64,000 nt of DNA from Nocardioides xinjiangensis (GCF_017916455.1 NZ_JAFMSY010000001.1:1843977-1907976); one strand, 5' to 3'. Shown: positions 17,798 through 26,105, counted from the stretch's first letter. Numbers and translations are program-made. The notes: generated by a model from the sequence alone, not told the origin.

Positions 17798-18475
17798 TCA
17801 GCGCTTGCGCGGCAGGAGCTCGCGGTCGGCGTAGCGGCCGATCTTCCAGGTGGCGTAGCCGTCGGCGCCCATGCCCACGACGCCGCCGATCACCGGCACC
17901 CGGCGACCCACCGTCGTCGCGAACCGCTTGCCGGCGACGCGGGCGATGATGTCGGTCGCGACGACGGCCGAGATCGTGCCGTCGATCGTCGGGTCGTGCG
18001 CCGGAGCCGTCGCCAGCGCCATCGGCGTGCCGGCCAGCTTCTTCCTCTTCACGAGGGCGGTGACCTGGTCCTCGCCGAGCAGCAGGGCGAGGATCGCGTT
18101 GCGCACGCGCGGGTCGGAGAGGTCGTGGCCGCGCAGGTGCGCGATGCCCGCGACCATCCGGCACTGGATGAGGGCCAGGCCCGTGACGTTCGCCGGGATG
18201 GTGACCGCCATCGTCACCAGGCCGCCGATGTTCGTGGCGAACCCCTGGGCGCCGGCGATGCGCACGTTGTTCTCGATGACCTCGTGGATCGCGCGGTCGA
18301 CGTCGCCCCGCTGCTCGGCGAGCTGCTTGTCGGCGGCCACCGCCGCGGGAGCGAGCGGCCCCACGCCGTCGATCGCGCGGTTGAGCGCCTCGCGCACGAA
18401 GCCGCTGGTCAGCCCCGGAGCCAGCTCCTGGATCCTCGGCGCCAGCTGGCGCCCGACGGTGTGCTTCAAGCCCAT
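17798..18475 (-). CDS. EcsC-family protein
   Basis: The 225-residue protein matches the general pattern of EcsC-type proteins: an amphipathic N-terminal half, a glycine/alanine-rich membrane-associated stretch (GFATNIGGLVTMAVTIPANVTGLALIQCRM, given here as separate pieces GFATNIGGLVTMA and VTIPANVTGLALIQ) and a C-terminal GGVVGMGADGYATWKIGRYA. The biochemical role of this family in actinobacteria is unknown. It has its own transcription unit, diverging from aat. I cannot assign a substrate. Confidence 0.7.
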   Translation of the reverse strand: MGLKHTVGRQLAPRIQELAPGLTSGFVREALNRAIDGVGPLAPAAVAADKQLAEQRGDVDRAIHEVIENNVRIAGAQGFATNIGGLVTMAVTIPANVTGLALIQCRMVAGIAHLRGHDLSDPRVRNAILALLLGEDQVTALVKRKKLAGTPMALATAPAHDPTIDGTISAVVATDIIARVAGKRFATTVGRRVPVIGGVVGMGADGYATWKIGRYADRELLPRKR

Positions 18476-18582
18476 GCGGCGATCGTACGGTCGGTGCCGT
18501 AGCCACGCCTAGCGAGGCGGCAGCGCCGCGCTCGGTGCCACGGGCGCGCCGGCCCGCCGGGGCGTTCGGTAGCGTGCGAAGC

Positions 18583-19269
18583 GTGCCGACCGCCCCCGCT
18601 CCGACGCCGTGGGCCTTCCCGGAGCACGCGACGTGGGACCCCGAGGACGACCTCGTCGCGCTCGGTGCCGACCTCGAGCCCGGCACGCTGGTGACGGCAT
18701 ACTCCCTCGGCCTTTTCCCGATGCCGGTCACGCTGGACGGCGAGGAGCACCTCGGCTGGTTCTCCCCGGTCGAGCGGGGGGTGCTGCCGCTCGACGGGCT
18801 CCGGGTGTCCCGCTCGCTGCGGCGCTCGCTGCGCGACTTCGAGATCCGGGTGGACACCGCCTTCGACGAGGTGGTGTCGCGGTGCGGCAGCCCGGACCGT
18901 CCCGACGGCTGGATCACCTCGGACTTCGAGCACGCCTACGGTCGCCTGCACCGGCTGGGGTGGGCGCACTCGGTCGAGACCTGGCGCGACGGGCGGCTCG
19001 TGGGCGGGCTCTACGGGGTGAGCATCGGCGGGCTGTTCGCGGGGGAGTCGATGTTCCACCGCGAGCGGGACGCCTCGAAGGTCGCCCTCGTCGCGCTGGT
19101 CGACCTGCTCCGCGACGAGCACGCCGACCAGCGGGTGCTCGACGTGCAGTGGCAGACACCCCACCTGGCGTCGCTCGGCGTCGTGCGCCGCCCGCGCGCC
19201 GAGTACCTCGAGCAGCTCGAACGGGCCCTGCGGGTGCCACTGCCGGCGGCCTTCCGGTTGGACGGTTGA
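18583..19269 (+). CDS. aat: Leucyl/phenylalanyl-tRNA--protein transferase
   Basis: The 228-residue protein shows the Aat signatures in order: YSLGLFPMP, LGWFSPVERGVLPL, SVETWRDGRLVGGLYG, GGLFAGESMFHRERDASKVAL and LDVQWQTPHLASLGVV. It adds Leu or Phe from tRNA to proteins with N-terminal Lys or Arg, marking them for ClpAP-type degradation (N-degron pathway). GTG at 18583 is chosen because TAGCGT at 18570-18575 lies 7 bases upstream and family homology begins there. Many actinobacteria have this gene although their ClpS/ClpC route differs from that of E. coli. Confidence 0.93.
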   Translation: MPTAPAPTPWAFPEHATWDPEDDLVALGADLEPGTLVTAYSLGLFPMPVTLDGEEHLGWFSPVERGVLPLDGLRVSRSLRRSLRDFEIRVDTAFDEVVSRCGSPDRPDGWITSDFEHAYGRLHRLGWAHSVETWRDGRLVGGLYGVSIGGLFAGESMFHRERDASKVALVALVDLLRDEHADQRVLDVQWQTPHLASLGVVRRPRAEYLEQLERALRVPLPAAFRLDG

Positions 19270-19346
19270 CCGACGTCGCGGGAGGCTGGGCCCCACCACG
19301 AGCGGCGACCCCGCCGCACGTCGGGGCCGACACGAGGGGGAAGCCC

Positions 19347-19835
19347 ATGCACATCCGTACCCGCCTGACCCTGGCCGGCGCCGCGGTGCTGGTCGGCACC
19401 GTGACCGCGGCCTGTGGCGGCGGGGGCGGCGGCGCCCCCACCGACGCGAGCGAGAAGGGCTTCCGCGCGGCGGCCAACAGCCTGTGGGCCGACCTCGCGC
19501 CCGAGGACATGAGCGCGCCCGAGGCGCCCAGCGACGAGGAGATGGCGCGGGTGGTCGAGGACTGGGGCAACGAGATGGAGGAGGTCGGCACGCCCGAGGG
19601 CATCCCCGACGACGCGCGCAAGGGCTTCGAGGCCGTCGTCGACCAGGCCAAGGACGTCGACGCGGCCGACTTCTCCGCCGAGAGCCTCGAGGAGCTCGGC
19701 CGCGGCGGCGCCGACGCCTCCGAGGAGGTCCGGCAGCAGGCCGAGGCGTTCGCCGACTACCTCACCGAGACCTGCGGCAACCCGCTCGACGACATCGAGA
19801 TGCCCGAGCTGGAGGCGCCCGGGACCACCGGGTGA
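19347..19835 (+). CDS. Small secreted lipoprotein, unknown function
   Basis: The 162-residue protein has a basic start (MHIRTR), a hydrophobic core and the lipobox TVTAAC, so it should be cleaved and lipid-anchored at the cysteine (about residue 23). A poly-glycine linker follows. The mature part is very acidic and mostly helical, with two Trp and one Cys near the end (TETCGNPLDD). GAGGGGG at 19334-19340 serves as ribosome-binding site. I do not recognise the family. Confidence 0.8.
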   Translation: MHIRTRLTLAGAAVLVGTVTAACGGGGGGAPTDASEKGFRAAANSLWADLAPEDMSAPEAPSDEEMARVVEDWGNEMEEVGTPEGIPDDARKGFEAVVDQAKDVDAADFSAESLEELGRGGADASEEVRQQAEAFADYLTETCGNPLDDIEMPELEAPGTTG

Positions 19836-19946
19836 CCGCGTGCCGGTGCGCGGCCACCCGACGTGCACCGGCTCGTCGGCGCACCGACACCCGCCCATCA
19901 GGCGTGACGGTGCATCATGGGAACCGCGGCGGAAGGAGGGTGCACG

Positions 19947-20333
19947 ATGGCGATCACACGCGCCGGCAAGATCTGCTCGTTCTGCGGTGAGCCCGGTGGT
20001 CCCGGCACCGACCTGCCCCTGATCGGCGGGCTCGGCGCCCAGGTGTGCGCCCGGTGCGTCGACGACTTCCACGCCACCCTCCACGACGAGCAGCGGCTCG
20101 CGGCCGCCCGCGGCGCGTCCCCGTGGGACACGATGGACGAGGCCGAGCTCGTCGCGACGCTCCCGATGATCCTGGCCTCCGCCGAGCAGAACACCGCCTT
20201 CGCCCGCGAGTGGGTCGACCTGCTGCGCAGCCGCAACGTCTCCTGGGCGCAGATCGGCCGCGCCCTGGGCGTCTCGCGCCAGGCGGCGTGGGAGCGGTTC
20301 GCCCGCAAGGGCGACCGGACGGCGAGCGCGTGA
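19947..20333 (+). CDS. ClpX-type zinc finger protein with helix-turn-helix
   Basis: The 128-residue protein starts with a four-cysteine finger, CSFC then VCARC about 25 residues later, resembling the N-terminal zinc domain of ClpX. Its C-terminus holds a compact helix-turn-helix, WAQIGRALGVSRQAAWERF. There is no ATPase. It may read DNA or act as an adaptor for the Clp system (inference). GGAAGGAGGG at 19931-19940 is a near-perfect ribosome-binding site, unlike the many leaderless genes around it, so it should be well translated. Confidence 0.8.
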   Translation: MAITRAGKICSFCGEPGGPGTDLPLIGGLGAQVCARCVDDFHATLHDEQRLAAARGASPWDTMDEAELVATLPMILASAEQNTAFAREWVDLLRSRNVSWAQIGRALGVSRQAAWERFARKGDRTASA

Positions 20334-20453
20334 GACGATCGACCCGTCGTCAGGCTAGTCTTGACGCACGGGGTGCGGGCCGGATCTCCACGGGGGTGGG
20401 TCCGGCCGGCACCTCGCCTGCCTCGTCGGCGGCGACGCCCGCCCCCAGCCGCG

Positions 20454-21335
20454 CTACTTGAGCAGCCTCGACATCCGCCGGTCCGCCAGCGGCTTGCCGC
20501 CGGTCTGGCACGTCGCGCAGTACTGCAGGCTCGAGTCGGCGAACGACACCTCGCGCACCACGTCACCGCACACCGGACAGGTCTGGCCGGTCCGGCCGTG
20601 GACCGCGAGGTTGCTCTTCTTCTCCCCCTTGAGCTCGCTCGCCGCGAGCCCGCTCGAGCGCTGCACGGCCTCGCCCAGCGTGCCGCGGATGGCGTCGTAC
20701 AGCGTCTGCAGCTCGGCCTCGTCGAGGCTGTTGGCGGGCTTGAACGGCGACATGCGCGCGGCGTGCAGGATCTCGTCGGAGTAGGCGTTGCCGATGCCGG
20801 CGATGATCGACTGCATCCGCATCACGCCCTTGATCTGCTTGCGCCCCTCGGACTCGAGGATCCGGCGCAGCGCCTCGAGGGTGAAGTCGTCGGACAGCGG
20901 GTCGGGGCCCAGCCGGGCGATGCCCTCCACCTCGCGCGGGTCGCGGACGAGGTAGATCGCGAGGCCCTTCCGGGTGCCGGCCTCGGTGACGTCGAGGCCC
21001 GGCTGCGCCTCGAGGTCCGGGTCGTCGATGACGATGCGGGCGGCGAGCGGGTTCTTGGCGTTCGGCCGCGCGGGCAGGGCAGGCACCTCGTCGCGCCAGC
21101 GGATCCAGCCGGCGCGGGCGAGGTGGATCACCAGGTGCACGCCGCTGGCGTCGATGTCGAGGAACTTGCCGTGCCGCTCCACGCCGTCCACGAGCGTGCC
21201 GTGCAGCGCCTGCAGGGGCGGGTCGAACGTCTTGAGCGCGCTGAAGGCGGTCAGGTCGACGCGGCTGATCGCCCGGCCGACCAGGCGGCCGCGCAGGTCC
21301 TGGACGAGGGCTTCGACCTCGGGCAGCTCGGGCAC
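20454..21335 (-). CDS. Fpg/Nei-family DNA glycosylase
   Basis: The 293-residue enzyme begins MPELPEVE, where the exposed proline and E3 form the catalytic pair for base excision with beta/delta-lyase activity. The helix-two-turn-helix region IIAGIGNAYSDEILHAA and the C-terminal zinc finger (CPVCG ... CATCQTGG) are intact. It removes oxidised bases from DNA. The finger ends in a longer tail (KPLADRRMSRLLK). Fpg (oxidised purines) and Nei (pyrimidines) cannot be separated by eye; the actinobacterial lineage of this form is usually called Fpg/Nei. Confidence 0.92.
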   Translation of the reverse strand: MPELPEVEALVQDLRGRLVGRAISRVDLTAFSALKTFDPPLQALHGTLVDGVERHGKFLDIDASGVHLVIHLARAGWIRWRDEVPALPARPNAKNPLAARIVIDDPDLEAQPGLDVTEAGTRKGLAIYLVRDPREVEGIARLGPDPLSDDFTLEALRRILESEGRKQIKGVMRMQSIIAGIGNAYSDEILHAARMSPFKPANSLDEAELQTLYDAIRGTLGEAVQRSSGLAASELKGEKKSNLAVHGRTGQTCPVCGDVVREVSFADSSLQYCATCQTGGKPLADRRMSRLLK

Positions 21336-21380
21336 GACCCGAGTCTAGGCAAGGCGCTGTGCCCCGGGTCACAATGGCGC

Positions 21381-21644
21381 ATGGCGCAGCGTCAGCTTCC
21401 TCGCACGGGGGCGGTCTTCCTCGACCCCCGCGGGCAGGACCGCTCGCTGCGCGTCACGTGGCACCAGGAGTCGCAGCTCGTGGTGCTCTCCCTGTGGCGC
21501 GACAACGTCTGCGCGGGGACGTTCCGCCTCTCGGCCGACGAGGTCCCCGACCTGATCGCCCTGCTGCGCCGCGGCCTCGACGAGGCGTACGACGCGGCGC
21601 GGGAGCGGGTCGAGCGGGTCGACGGCGCGCCTCGCGCGGGCTGA
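21381..21644 (+). CDS. Small conserved-looking protein, unknown function
   Basis: The 87-residue protein has an alternating beta pattern (AVFLDPRGQDRSLRVTWH, then LVVLSLWRDNVCAGTFRL) followed by an amphipathic helix. The codon pattern is strongly coding. ATG at 21381 follows CACAAT at 21370-21375 by five bases. It resembles small actinobacterial proteins annotated only as hypothetical. It is divergent from the glycosylase gene, sharing a 45-base control region. Confidence 0.65.
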   Translation: MAQRQLPRTGAVFLDPRGQDRSLRVTWHQESQLVVLSLWRDNVCAGTFRLSADEVPDLIALLRRGLDEAYDAARERVERVDGAPRAG

Positions 21645-21685
21645 CGAGGGCCGCCCCTGCCGTACGGTGCCGCCGCCGGGCGCCC

Positions 21686-21752
21686 TTTCGAATCCCCCGC
21701 TTAAGCGGGGGATTGCGAACTTCTCGTGGTCTGCATGCCCCCTGAAGTTCGC
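21686..21752 (+). repeat. Dispersed 67-bp palindromic element, copy A
   Basis: It begins TTTCGAATCCCCCGC and contains a perfect 22-base palindrome centred on CTTAAG, then GCGAACTTC, which pairs with GAAGTTCGC at the end. A second copy of the same length and orientation is at 30791-30857. Copy A is followed at once by a further hairpin, CCCCGC-TTAG-GCGGGG (21757-21772). No gene was seen in 21645-21865. Confidence 0.85.
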
Positions 21753-21865
21753 ACATCCCCGCTTAGGCGGGGGAACAGGAGGCGGGAGTGACGTGGGCAA
21801 ACCCGCGACTCGCGGAGTATCGGCGAATCTAGGGCCGCGCCTAGAGACGCGAATAAGGTGCGATC

Positions 21866-23071
21866 GTGGACCCGATCCGGAACCCGTACGCCCCGGGCGC
21901 GGGGCAGCGGCCGCCCGAGCTGGCCGGTCGTGACGAGCAGCTCGCCGCCTTCGAGGTGGTCCTCGAGCGGGTCGCGAGGGGCCGCCCTGAGCGCAGCCTG
22001 GTGCTGACCGGGCTGCGCGGGGTGGGCAAGACGGTCCTCCTCAACGCGCTGCGCGGCGCCGCCGTACGCAAGGGGTGGGGCACCGGCAAGCTCGAGGCGC
22101 GCCCGGGCCAGGGCCTGCGACGGCCGCTGAGCAGCGCGCTGCACCAGGCCGTGCGGGAGCTCGGGCACCGCGACGAGGAGTCGGTCGACCACGTGCTCGG
22201 CGTTCTCAAGTCCTTCGCCCACCGAGACGCCGGGACCGGGGCGCGGCTGAAGGACCAGTGGAGCCCGGGCATCGACGCGCCGGCCGTGCGCGGTCGTGCC
22301 GACTCCGGGGACGTCGAGATCGACCTCGTCGAGCTCCTCGCGGACGTCGGCGGGCTGGCCGCCGACGTCGGCAAGGGCGTCGCCGTCTTCATCGACGAGA
22401 TGCAGGACCTCGGCGTCGACGACGTCTCGGCGCTGTGCGCCGCCTGCCACGAGCTCAGCCAGTCCGGTCTGCCGGTGATCGTGGTGGGGGCGGGACTGCC
22501 GCACCTGCCGGCTGTCCTGAGCGCGAGCAAGTCCTACAGCGAGCGGCTCTTCCGCTACCAGCGCATCGACCGGCTCGGCCGCGACGCCGCCGACCGGGCG
22601 CTCGAGGCGCCGGCCGCCGAGGAGGACGCGGCCTTCGAGCCCGACGCCCTGGCAGCGATGTACGACGCGACCGGCGGCTACCCGTACTTCATCCAGGCCT
22701 ACGGCAAGGCGGTGTGGGACCTCGCGCCCCGCTCGCCGATCACCGCCGCGGACGTCGCGGTCGCGGCACCGGAGGCGGAGTCGGAGCTCGCCGTCGGCTT
22801 CTTCGGCTCGCGCTACGAGCGGGCGACCCCCGGGGAGCGGGACTACCTCATGGCGATGGCCGACGTGGCCGCCGCTGGGGCCGCCGACGCCGGCGTCGAG
22901 GGCGACGCCGTGCTGAGCGCCGACGTCGCCGCGGCGCTGGGCAAGAAGCCGCAGTCGCTGTCGCCGGCGCGCGACTCCCTGCTCAAGAAGGGGCTCGTCT
23001 ACTCGGGCGAGCGCGGCCGGATCGCGTTCACCGTCCCCCACTTCGGCCGCTACCTGCGCGAGCGGGGCTGA
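21866..23071 (+). CDS. AAA-type ATPase with predicted C-terminal winged helix
   Basis: The 401-residue protein belongs to the archaeal-ATPase-like STAND/AAA group. Walker A is GLRGVGKT (49-56) and Walker B is VAVFIDE with D177-E178. The C-terminal 90 residues look like a winged helix (VAAALGKKPQSLSPARDSLLKKGLV). There is no membrane segment. Such proteins often act as signal-responsive switches, but the partner is unknown. The GTG start follows TAAGGT (21854-21859) by six bases. It stands alone between two blocks of palindromic repeats. Confidence 0.8.
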   Translation: MDPIRNPYAPGAGQRPPELAGRDEQLAAFEVVLERVARGRPERSLVLTGLRGVGKTVLLNALRGAAVRKGWGTGKLEARPGQGLRRPLSSALHQAVRELGHRDEESVDHVLGVLKSFAHRDAGTGARLKDQWSPGIDAPAVRGRADSGDVEIDLVELLADVGGLAADVGKGVAVFIDEMQDLGVDDVSALCAACHELSQSGLPVIVVGAGLPHLPAVLSASKSYSERLFRYQRIDRLGRDAADRALEAPAAEEDAAFEPDALAAMYDATGGYPYFIQAYGKAVWDLAPRSPITAADVAVAAPEAESELAVGFFGSRYERATPGERDYLMAMADVAAAGAADAGVEGDAVLSADVAAALGKKPQSLSPARDSLLKKGLVYSGERGRIAFTVPHFGRYLRERG

Positions 23072-23084
23072 CCCCCGCTCCTTG

Positions 23085-23386
23085 AGCGGTGCGTGAGGCA
23101 GGTTCTGCCGCCCGGAAACGTGTCTCACGCACCGCTGGGCCCGGGGCCGGCAGGCGCCCAGCCTCCCGAGCGGTGCGTGAGGCAGGTTCTGCCGCCCGGA
23201 AACGTGTCTCACGCACCGCTGGCGGGGGTGGGATGGTCGCCCGCTCCCCGAGCGGTGCGTGAGGCAGGTTCTGCCGCCCGGAAACGTGTCTCACGCACCG
23301 CTGGGCCCGGGGTCGGCAGGGACGCCGCTCCCCAACCGGTGCGTGAGGCAGGTTCTGCCGCCCGAAAAGGTGCCTCACGCACCGCT
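23085..23386. repeat. Tandem array of four 52-bp palindromic repeats
   Basis: Units at 23085-23136, 23169-23220, 23251-23302 and 23335-23386 recur every 82-84 bases. Each has 13-bp outer arms (AGCGGTGCGTGAG and its complement) and an inner stem GGCAG-GTT-CTGCC. The first three are nearly identical and the fourth has several changes. Spacers are 30-32 bases; the first and third start alike (GGGCCCGGGG). The array lies between convergent genes and is followed by a GCGGCT-type microsatellite reaching into the next stop codon. Confidence 0.9.
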
Positions 23387-23426
23387 GCGGCTGCGGCTGC
23401 GGCTACCGCTGCGGCTACGGCTACCG

Positions 23427-24842
23427 CTACCGCTGCGGCGGGGTGCGGAACGACCGCGGCAGCTCCTCGAGCAGCCGGAGGTAGAGCTCGGAGGCGGTGG
23501 GGTACGACGCCACGGCGTGCCGCAGGACGTGCACGGGGACCCCGCCAGTGATCGCCACGGTCGCGGCGTGCAGCAGCTCGCCGGCTGCCGGACCCACGAA
23601 GGTGGCGCCGAGCAGCAGGTGGGTCCGCGCGTCGACGACCAGCTGGGCGTGGCCGGTGACGTGGTCGCGCAGCAAGCCGGTCCCGGCGACCGCTGAGCTC
23701 GGCACCCGCGAGACCGCGACGTCGTACGCCGCCTCCCGGGCCTCGGCCTCGGTCATCCCGACGCTCGCGACCTCGGGCTCGGTGAAGACGACCTGCGGCA
23801 CCGGCGCCTCCCGGTCCGGCTCCCACGCCGCGCCGCCGGCCGCCGCAGCGGCGATGCGGGCGCCGACCACGCGTGCCTGGTGCTTGCCCCAGTGGGTCAG
23901 CGGCGCCCCGCCGCTCGCGTCGCCGACGGCGTGCAGCCACTCCGGCATCCGGCCGCCCGTGACGTCGTCGGGGGTCAGGCCGATCGCGTCGAGGCCGACG
24001 TCGTCGAGCCGGGGGGACCGCCCGGTCGCCAGCAGCACCTCGTCGACCTCGAGCCGGCCGCTCGAGGTGTCGAGGGTGACGGGGCCGCCGTGGATGCGCC
24101 CGGTCGCGGTGGCCGCGGCGTCCGGGCGGTGCACCGACTCGACCGTGGTGTCGAGCCGGACGTCGACCCCGCGCTCCCGCAGCCCCTCGAGCACCGCCTC
24201 GCCCGCGAAGGGCTCGGTCCGGCCGAGCAGTCGGCCGCCGCGCACGAGCAGCGTGACCGAGGACCCGAGGGCCGTCATCCAGGCCGCCGCCTCGCAGGCG
24301 ACCACGCCGCCGCCGACGATCGCGAGGCGGCCGGGCACCTCCACCACGCCCGTCGCGTCGCGCGAGTCCCAGGGCAGCGCGGCGGCGTACGGCTCCGGCA
24401 CGTGCGGCGAGCTGCCCGTGGCGATGACGACCGCCTGCCGGGCGCGGACCAGCCGGTCGCCCTCGGGGGAGGAGACGCGGACCTCCTTCTCGCCGACGAG
24501 GCGGCCGGCGCCGCGCAGCACCGCGAGCCCGGCGCCCTCGGCCCACGAGACCTGGCCCGCGTCGTCGTAGTGCGAGACCCAGTAGTCGCGCCGCTCCAGC
24601 AGCTCGCGGGGCGAGACGTGGGCGGTGGAGACGCCGCTGAGGTCGGCGGACGCGTCGGCGACGGCGACCGGCCGGAGCAGCGCCTTGCTGGGCATGCAGG
24701 CCCAGTAGCTGCACTCACCGCCCAGCAGCTCGTGCTCGACGATCGCCGCGGTCATGCCGGTGCCCTCCACCGCGTACTGGGCGGCGTTCTCCCCGGCCGG
24801 TCCACCGCCGATGACGACGACGTCGTACTCCACTGCGTCCAT
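23427..24842 (-). CDS. FAD-dependent pyridine nucleotide-disulfide oxidoreductase
   Basis: The 471-residue protein has the FAD fold VVVIGGGPAGENAA at the start, a redox disulfide motif GGECSYWACMPSK (two Cys five apart), the NAD(P) fold LAIVGGGVVACEAAAWM, and the dimerisation domain ending in ELPRSF. Dihydrolipoyl dehydrogenase has GGTCLNVGCIPSK at the redox site, so the substrate here may differ. It probably reduces a small disulfide or metal in the cytoplasm. ATG at 24842 follows TAGTCT (minus strand, 24850-24855) by seven bases. No mercury genes are nearby, so mercuric reductase is unlikely. Confidence 0.88.
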   Translation of the reverse strand: MDAVEYDVVVIGGGPAGENAAQYAVEGTGMTAAIVEHELLGGECSYWACMPSKALLRPVAVADASADLSGVSTAHVSPRELLERRDYWVSHYDDAGQVSWAEGAGLAVLRGAGRLVGEKEVRVSSPEGDRLVRARQAVVIATGSSPHVPEPYAAALPWDSRDATGVVEVPGRLAIVGGGVVACEAAAWMTALGSSVTLLVRGGRLLGRTEPFAGEAVLEGLRERGVDVRLDTTVESVHRPDAAATATGRIHGGPVTLDTSSGRLEVDEVLLATGRSPRLDDVGLDAIGLTPDDVTGGRMPEWLHAVGDASGGAPLTHWGKHQARVVGARIAAAAAGGAAWEPDREAPVPQVVFTEPEVASVGMTEAEAREAAYDVAVSRVPSSAVAGTGLLRDHVTGHAQLVVDARTHLLLGATFVGPAAGELLHAATVAITGGVPVHVLRHAVASYPTASELYLRLLEELPRSFRTPPQR

Positions 24843-24894
24843 GGCGGTGAGACTACGGGCGCCGTCGTGCGGGTCGCTTGAGCGCGGCGAATAG

Positions 24895-25015
24895 ACTCCT
24901 CCGCGAGGGGAGTACCCCACCAACCTCCGTCGGTCACTACGGCGCCCCCGCGGGCGCCCCGGCGGGGACCGGCTCCGGCCGGTGGGGGAGACCTCAGGAG
25001 ATCGATCCTGAGGAG
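24895..25015 (+). promoter_or_regulatory. Probable yybP-ykoY manganese riboswitch controlling the TerC gene
   Basis: The leader contains GGGGAGTA (24907-24914), GTCGGTCACTACGG (24929-24942) and GAGACC (24988-24993), in the order and spacing of the conserved loops of the yybP-ykoY aptamer, which binds Mn2+. The closing helix can form from CTCCT and GAG (24896-24907) with CTC-AGGAG (24993-25000). That 3' strand is also the left arm of a rival hairpin, CCTCAGGA-GATCGA-TCCTGAGG (24992-25013), whose right arm covers the ribosome-binding site. Metal binding would free the site and turn translation on. Confidence 0.8.
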
Positions 25016-25019
25016 ACCC

Positions 25020-26033
25020 ATGTCGTCCATCGCGTCCCCCACGCTGTGGTTCGCCACCATCGCGGTGGTGCTCGCCCTGCTCGCCGTCGACTTCGTCGCC
25101 ACCCGGCGACCGCACGAGGTCTCGATGAGGGAGGCCATCGGCTGGTCGGCGTTCTACGTCGCGCTGCCGCTCGCCTTCGGCCTCTACGTCTGGAGCGCCC
25201 ACGGCGGTGACCGCGGGCTGGAGTACTACACCGGCTACCTCATCGAGAAGACGTTGAGCGTCGACAACCTGTTCGTCTTCATGCTGCTGCTCGCGGCGTT
25301 CGCGGTGCCGGAGGTGCTCAAGCAGCGGGTGCTGCTCTACGGCATCATCGGCGCGCTGGTGCTCCGCGGCGTCTTCATCGCGCTGGGCGCGGCCGCGCTC
25401 TCCGCCTTCGACTGGGTGTTCCTCGTCTTCGGCGCGATCCTGCTCGTCACGGGCGTGAAGATGCTGCGCGACGCGGTGCGTGGCGAGGAGCACCAGGTCG
25501 AGGTGTCGGAGATGCGCACGGTGCGGCTGATGCGTCGCATCATGCCGGTCACCGACGAGTACGACGGCCCGCGCCTGACGGTCGTGCGCGACGGGGTGCG
25601 CGCGCTGACGCCCTTCGCGCTCGTGACCGTCGCCGTGCTCGCCACCGACGTCGTCTTCGCCGTCGACTCCGTGCCGGCCGTCTACGGCATCACCGGCGAC
25701 CCCTACCTGGTCTTCGTGACCAACGCCTTCGCGCTCCTCGGCCTGCGCGCGCTCTACTTCGTGCTCGAGGGTGCGCTGTCCGCCCTCGTCCACCTCGGCT
25801 ACGGCCTGGCCGCGATCCTCGGCTTCATCGGCGCGAAGCTGGTGCTGCACTGGGCACACCTGGTGTGGCCGTCGGTGCCCGACGTGCCGACCCTGGCCTC
25901 GCTGTTCGTCATCGTCGGCATCCTCGCCGTCACCGTCGTCAGCAGCCTCGTCGCCTCGAGGCGAGGCCGGGCAGCCGACGTCGACCCGCGCGAGGACCAG
26001 GACGAGGACCGCGACGAGGTCGCAGTGCGCTGA
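25020..26033 (+). CDS. TerC/Alx-family integral membrane protein
   Basis: The 337-residue protein has about nine membrane segments and both TerC signatures, EKTLSVDNLFVF and TDVVFAVDSVPAVYGIT, with the conserved aspartates in the membrane. Family members (Alx, YceF/YkoY) export Mn2+ or load exported metalloproteins with manganese, and the name comes from tellurite resistance loci. The leader carries a likely manganese riboswitch, which strongly supports a role in Mn homeostasis. AGGAG at 25011-25015 is the ribosome-binding site, four bases before the ATG. The C-terminus is a charged cytoplasmic tail (DPREDQDEDRDE). Confidence 0.92.
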   Translation: MSSIASPTLWFATIAVVLALLAVDFVATRRPHEVSMREAIGWSAFYVALPLAFGLYVWSAHGGDRGLEYYTGYLIEKTLSVDNLFVFMLLLAAFAVPEVLKQRVLLYGIIGALVLRGVFIALGAAALSAFDWVFLVFGAILLVTGVKMLRDAVRGEEHQVEVSEMRTVRLMRRIMPVTDEYDGPRLTVVRDGVRALTPFALVTVAVLATDVVFAVDSVPAVYGITGDPYLVFVTNAFALLGLRALYFVLEGALSALVHLGYGLAAILGFIGAKLVLHWAHLVWPSVPDVPTLASLFVIVGILAVTVVSSLVASRRGRAADVDPREDQDEDRDEVAVR

Positions 26034-26105
26034 CGCGAGGCAAGGCGTCGGAGGACCCCGCGAGGCGGGCGGACGGCGGTGGCGTGGCGCGCCCCCGGGC
26101 AGGCG

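Noticed and set aside
21686..21760. tRNA-like TTCGAATCC sequence
   Set aside because: It resembles a T-arm, but the surrounding sequence forms a long perfect palindrome and no acceptor, D or anticodon arms are present.
23085..23386. CRISPR array
   Set aside because: Regular 52-base repeats with 30-32-base spacers look like one, but the repeats are full palindromes, two of three spacers start alike, and no cas gene is nearby.
23093..23551. Protein with four repeated VRQVLPPGNVSHAPL segments
   Set aside because: This is a translation of the palindromic DNA array, not a gene; it overlaps the end of the oxidoreductase gene on the other strand.
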